This document shows positions 5,900 through 9,191 of a stretch of 9,191 bases of DNA, in pieces. Location of the stretch: positions 1 through 9,191 of the forward strand of contig CANQCQ010000031.1 of assembly GCA_947589725.1 (NCBI GenBank), read 5' to 3'. The position numbers and the translations under genes are program-made. Within the stretch, counting starts at the first letter, position 1. Each line of letters begins with the position of its first letter. The stretch comes from an uncultured Bacilli bacterium. Its GTDB lineage: Bacteria > Bacillota_I > Bacilli_A > RF39 > UBA660. The notes below the pieces were generated by a model. The model saw only the letters and a list, made by a program, of their open reading frames with translations. It ran no database searches and was not told the DNA's origin.

Positions 5900-7930
5900 T
5901 TAATTATAAATAATTAATTCATGTTGAGATCTTGTACAAGCTACATATAAAAGATTTCTTTCATTATTCTTATAGGAATTATTTCGATTATTATAAATAA
6001 TTACACTATCAAACTCTAATCCTTTAGCTGAATATGCTGGTATTATAATTAAATCTTTACTAAAATGGACACTATTAGCATCGACTAAGTTTATATCTAT
6101 ATTATCTTGTAATAAGTCATATATTTTTTTAGCTTCTAAATAATCTTTAGTTATTATAGCTACACTCTTATAATTAGATTTTAAATAATTAATATCTTTT
6201 AATAGTGAATCTTTAAAATTATTTAAAGCTTTTCTTATTATGACTGGTTTATTATTTGCAACTCTTATAGCATTGACATGATTTAGACCTAATATTTTAT
6301 TAGTATAATTAATAATTTCTGGAGATGAACGATATGTTTTTAAAAGTTCTATATAAATACTACTACCTTTAAAAATATCAGATAATGTTTCTAATGATTC
6401 ATAAGAGTAATAAGGATTAATGTTTTGATTAATATCTCCTAAAATTGTAAAATCTGCTCTAGCAAATATTTTATTTATAATAATATATTGAAGTCTATTG
6501 TAGTCTTGAGCTTCATCTATTACTACTTGTTTTATATTATTTTCATATCTAAATCCTTCTAAAGTACCTTTAATATAGGTAAATAATAAGGCATCTTCAT
6601 AATTAAGAATATCTTTATTTAGAAATTTATTTATTTCTAATTCATCTAATTTTATTTTAGTATAATCACTTAACCAAAATTCTTTATATATATCTTTATA
6701 ATCTTTCATAAAATTAGAATTATTTTTTAATAGTTTCTTAAAAGTAGCTACTTTTTTACTACTACCTTTATAAAAGTTAGAAGATAATTTTTGAGCAATC
6801 TCATCTACTCTTTCAAATAATGGAAATCTATCATATTTATAATGAAGCATCTCATTTATTAGATCTTTATTTACTTTATTTAATTTTCCTTCAGTAAAAG
6901 AAGATATAAACTTAGAATTATCAATATAATTAGCTATGAATTTATCTAAATCTGCAATTATATCATCACTTTGTTTATATTTGACAAGATCTGGATTTAT
7001 TTCTTTATATGTATAATATCTAGCAATAAAATCTGTAAAGCTTTCAACTTCTTTGTATTCATGAATCATAGATGCCATATAATCATTAAAAGTAGTTTGA
7101 AGGGTATTAGCTTCTCCTAATGAGGGAAGGACATCTGAAATATATTCGGCAAATATATTATTAGGTGAAAATATTAAGATATTATTACTTGTAAGATTAG
7201 GCAATCTATAAAGTAAAAATGCTATTCGATGTAATGCTACTGTTGTCTTACCTGATCCAGCTATTCCTTGAACTATTAAATTATCATCTTCCATATTTCT
7301 TATTACTTTATTTTGTTCTTGTTGGATAGTATTAACAACATTTTTCATCTTATCTGATGATTCTTCAGCTAGAACTTCTTGTAAAATATCATCATCTATA
7401 TTTAAAGAATTATCAAATACGCCAATTAATTGTTTATTTTCAATTTTATATTGTCTTTTTCTTTTTAATTCTCCTTTATTTATTCCTCCCGGTGATTTAT
7501 AGGAACAAGGACCTATTTCATAATCATAAAATAGACTACAGATAGGACTTCGCCAATCATATAAAATGTTATTTAAATCTTTATCTTTTAAATAAGTAAG
7601 AGATATATAAATATTATGAATTGTTTCTTCATCATCTTTAAAAACAATGGATGCAAAATAAGGTTTATCTTTTATTTGTCTTAGCTTTTTATAGTATTGT
7701 TGTTTCATTAATACTTTTTCTGCTTCTTGTGTTGTTGCGGCCATTACTTGACTCATTTCACCTGAATCAAAGCTTGATTCATTTTCCCACATCATTTTCT
7801 TAAATTCTTTAAAATTTTCTTCTTCATAATTAACATCTTGACCTAAATCAGTTAAAGTTTGATCTAATAATTTTTGAACTTTTTTTAAAATCTTTTTTTC
7901 TTTTTGAAATTCAATGTCACTAATTGCCAT
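5900..7930 (-). CDS. helD: HelD-like superfamily 1 helicase, RNA polymerase recycling factor
   Basis: The 676-residue protein is a UvrD/Rep-type ATPase of the HelD group, which removes stalled RNA polymerase from DNA in Firmicutes. An N-terminal helical, coiled-coil-like arm (about 1-90) matches the part that enters the polymerase secondary channel and is rich in acidic residues near 32-56. Next comes the HelD hallmark YDWRSPICSLFYDY followed by SPGG (about 124-149), a Q-rich IQQEQ segment (202-206), Walker A GIAGSGKTT with K228, DEAQD (D472-E473) as Walker B, TYRSSPEI, AYSAKGLEFD and LLYVACTRSQ near the C-terminus as motifs V and VI. It is about 100 residues shorter than B. subtilis HelD (774), but no core motif is missing. 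PcrA/UvrD is excluded by the arm and the WRSP region. AAGGAGG at 7936-7942 sits 5 bases before the ATG; only weak -10-like sites (TATGAT, 7972-7977) precede it. Confidence 0.93.
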   Translation of the reverse strand: MAISDIEFQKEKKILKKVQKLLDQTLTDLGQDVNYEEENFKEFKKMMWENESSFDSGEMSQVMAATTQEAEKVLMKQQYYKKLRQIKDKPYFASIVFKDDEETIHNIYISLTYLKDKDLNNILYDWRSPICSLFYDYEIGPCSYKSPGGINKGELKRKRQYKIENKQLIGVFDNSLNIDDDILQEVLAEESSDKMKNVVNTIQQEQNKVIRNMEDDNLIVQGIAGSGKTTVALHRIAFLLYRLPNLTSNNILIFSPNNIFAEYISDVLPSLGEANTLQTTFNDYMASMIHEYKEVESFTDFIARYYTYKEINPDLVKYKQSDDIIADLDKFIANYIDNSKFISSFTEGKLNKVNKDLINEMLHYKYDRFPLFERVDEIAQKLSSNFYKGSSKKVATFKKLLKNNSNFMKDYKDIYKEFWLSDYTKIKLDELEINKFLNKDILNYEDALLFTYIKGTLEGFRYENNIKQVVIDEAQDYNRLQYIIINKIFARADFTILGDINQNINPYYSYESLETLSDIFKGSSIYIELLKTYRSSPEIINYTNKILGLNHVNAIRVANNKPVIIRKALNNFKDSLLKDINYLKSNYKSVAIITKDYLEAKKIYDLLQDNIDINLVDANSVHFSKDLIIIPAYSAKGLEFDSVIIYNNRNNSYKNNERNLLYVACTRSQHELIIYN

Positions 7931-7983
7931 AATTACCTCCTTTTTTTAATTAGTAAAATAAATTATTAATTATCATAAAAAGA

Positions 7984-8001
7984 AAAAGTCCTAAGACTTT
8001 T
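7984..8001 (-). terminator. Rho-independent terminator of the mutase gene
   Basis: On the minus strand AAAAGTC (8001-7995) pairs with GACTTTT (7990-7984) around a 4-base loop, and the transcript then runs into TTTTTCTTTTT. Two bases of the mutase stop codon (8000-8002) lie in the stem. It separates the mutase from helD, so helD probably has its own promoter in the 53 bases up to its ATG, though no strong one is visible. Confidence 0.75.
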
Positions 8002-9191
8002 ACTTGTTGTACTGTTCTATTTTACTAATAAATTCGTCTTGTAATTCTTTTAGTCTTTCTTTGGTTGAAGCTTCAAATCTTGCAGTTATATTTGGACCAG
8101 TATTAGAAGCTCGAACTAAAGCCCATCCATCGTCAAACAATACTTTAACTCCATCTATTGTCAATATTTTATAATTTTTACTTTTTGCATAATCACCAAT
8201 TTTTTCAATAACTTGGAACTTTCTTTCATCTGGTGATGAAAATTTTAATTCTGGAGTAGAATAATACTCATTAATATCTTTTAATAAATCTTCAATAGAT
8301 TGATTTGTATGAGATAAAATTTCTAATATTCTAAGTCCAGCATATAAACCCGAGTCAAATCCTGGCCATCTATCTCGAAAGTAAACATGACCAGATAATT
8401 CTCCTCCAAATGGTAAATTATCTTCTTTAACTTTTGCTTTTGTATAGGAATTTCCAGTTCGATAACAAATACCAACTCCTCCTAATTTTTCAATTTCATC
8501 ACTTAATGACTTAGAACATTTTACATCATATAAGAACTTTTTAGGAGAAACTTTATTAATAATATCTTTAATTATTATTATCATATATTTATCAGTAGGA
8601 ATAAAAGTTCCACAACTTGTAACTAATCCCATACGATCTCCATCACCATCAAATGCTATTCCAATATCTGCTCCTACTTCTCTTACCTTTTTCTTTAATT
8701 GAACTAGGTTTTCTTCAACGCAAGGATCTGGATGATGATTTGGAAAATTTCCATTACTTTCAGCATTTATAAAAACTAAATCTATTGGAAATATCTCATA
8801 TATTTCCTTAGCAATTATTGAAGTAGTTCCATTTCCAGGATCTATTACTGCTTTTACTCTTCTATTTCCAAAATTTAAATTGTTTCTAAATAATTCTAAA
8901 TAATCATTTTTAATATTATATTCTTTTACTAATCCAGTACCAGATTTAAGATCTCCTTTTTGAATATATGATAGGAAATCTTGAATTTCTTGTCCTTTAC
9001 AATTTCCTTTTTCATCAAAAGCAAATTTAAAACCATTATCATCTTTTGGATTATGTGAGGCAGTTACCATTACCCCACTATAGATACCTAATTTAATACA
9101 GGCATAATAATACATCGGTGTTGTACATAAACCAAGAGAGATTATATTAATACCAGATTCTCTAATTCCTTCTTGTAAAGCATTATATAAC
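8000..9191 (-). CDS. manB: Phosphomannomutase/phosphoglucomutase (ManB family), 5' end cut by the window border
   Basis: The frame stays open to the right edge, giving 396 visible residues. The codons beyond the internal ATG at 9113-9115 read LGLCTTPM, the normal family sequence before the active site, so that ATG is not the start and about 50-60 N-terminal residues lie outside. The enzyme interconverts hexose 6- and 1-phosphates through a phosphoserine, feeding nucleotide-sugar and wall-polymer synthesis in the cytoplasm. Visible landmarks are the TASHNP active-site loop (phosphoserine codon 9056-9058), the Mg-binding DGDGDRMG loop (three Asp codons within 8636-8650), the sugar-binding GELSGHVYF loop near 8385-8410, and the C-terminal phosphate-binding RASNTGP loop near 8095-8115. 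The last reads SNTGP, where many relatives have SNTQP or SGTEP. Glucose versus mannose preference cannot be decided from the sequence. Confidence 0.93.
   Translation of the reverse strand, partial: LYNALQEGIRESGINIISLGLCTTPMYYYACIKLGIYSGVMVTASHNPKDDNGFKFAFDEKGNCKGQEIQDFLSYIQKGDLKSGTGLVKEYNIKNDYLELFRNNLNFGNRRVKAVIDPGNGTTSIIAKEIYEIFPIDLVFINAESNGNFPNHHPDPCVEENLVQLKKKVREVGADIGIAFDGDGDRMGLVTSCGTFIPTDKYMIIIIKDIINKVSPKKFLYDVKCSKSLSDEIEKLGGVGICYRTGNSYTKAKVKEDNLPFGGELSGHVYFRDRWPGFDSGLYAGLRILEILSHTNQSIEDLLKDINEYYSTPELKFSSPDERKFQVIEKIGDYAKSKNYKILTIDGVKVLFDDGWALVRASNTGPNITARFEASTKERLKELQDEFISKIEQYNK

Noticed and set aside
7357..7545. 62-residue plus-strand ORF inside helD
   Set aside because: It lies wholly antisense to a well supported helD region (including the WRSP to SPGG segment), has no ribosome site and reads as low-complexity hydrophobic sequence expected from AT-rich antisense.
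9113..9115. ATG as the start of the mutase gene
   Set aside because: The same frame continues upstream to the window edge with family-typical residues ending in TTPM, so this is an internal methionine of a truncated gene.
996..9191. Novel defence or mobile system spanning several genes
   Set aside because: All genes here except the leftmost one belong to common chromosomal families (flippase, two-component system, LCP, HelD, mutase) with uniform AT-rich composition and no integrase, transposase or attachment-like repeat.

Overview
The window is very AT-rich (GC well under 30% by eye), densely coding DNA from a bacterium. Strong AAGGAGG-type Shine-Dalgarno sites, the family membership of every recognisable gene, and tryptophan encoded by TGG point to a low-GC Firmicutes/Bacillota relative. 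The composition, the complete absence of TGA stops and the tight packing would fit an uncultured gut lineage near the Mollicutes/Erysipelotrichia, but that placement is inference from style, not from a marker gene. There is no sign of phage, transposon, CRISPR or other mobile DNA.

Left part (1-995): a compact pair of hairpins at the left edge. Then, on the minus strand, an unrecognised 273-residue protein with one N-terminal membrane helix and a long acidic cytoplasmic tail. A 110-bp AT-rich divergent spacer follows. Centre-left (996-4381, plus strand): a SpoVB-like MOP-superfamily lipid-linked glycan flippase, then an OmpR-type response regulator and its overlapping membrane sensor histidine kinase. 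A perfect 16-bp palindrome at 4368-4404 acts as a shared terminator and holds the stop codons of both converging genes.

Right part (4398-9191, minus strand, in transcription order from the right edge): a phosphomannomutase/phosphoglucomutase cut at its 5' end by the window border, a terminator, a HelD-type RNA-polymerase-associated helicase, and an LCP-family (LytR-CpsA-Psr) protein. The LCP gene has its own extended -10 promoter and a start that should be moved 27 bases inside the longest ORF.

Three products fit one theme, cell-envelope glycopolymers. The mutase would supply sugar-1-phosphates, the SpoVB-like flippase would move lipid-linked glycans outward, and the LCP protein would transfer them to peptidoglycan. 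The two-component system could sense envelope state, but its ligand is unknown. HelD belongs to transcription and is probably only a neighbour. I see no convincing novel multi-gene system. The least explained items are the membrane-anchored acidic protein with a repeated ISL-x-(E/D)-L motif and the double hairpin at the left edge.
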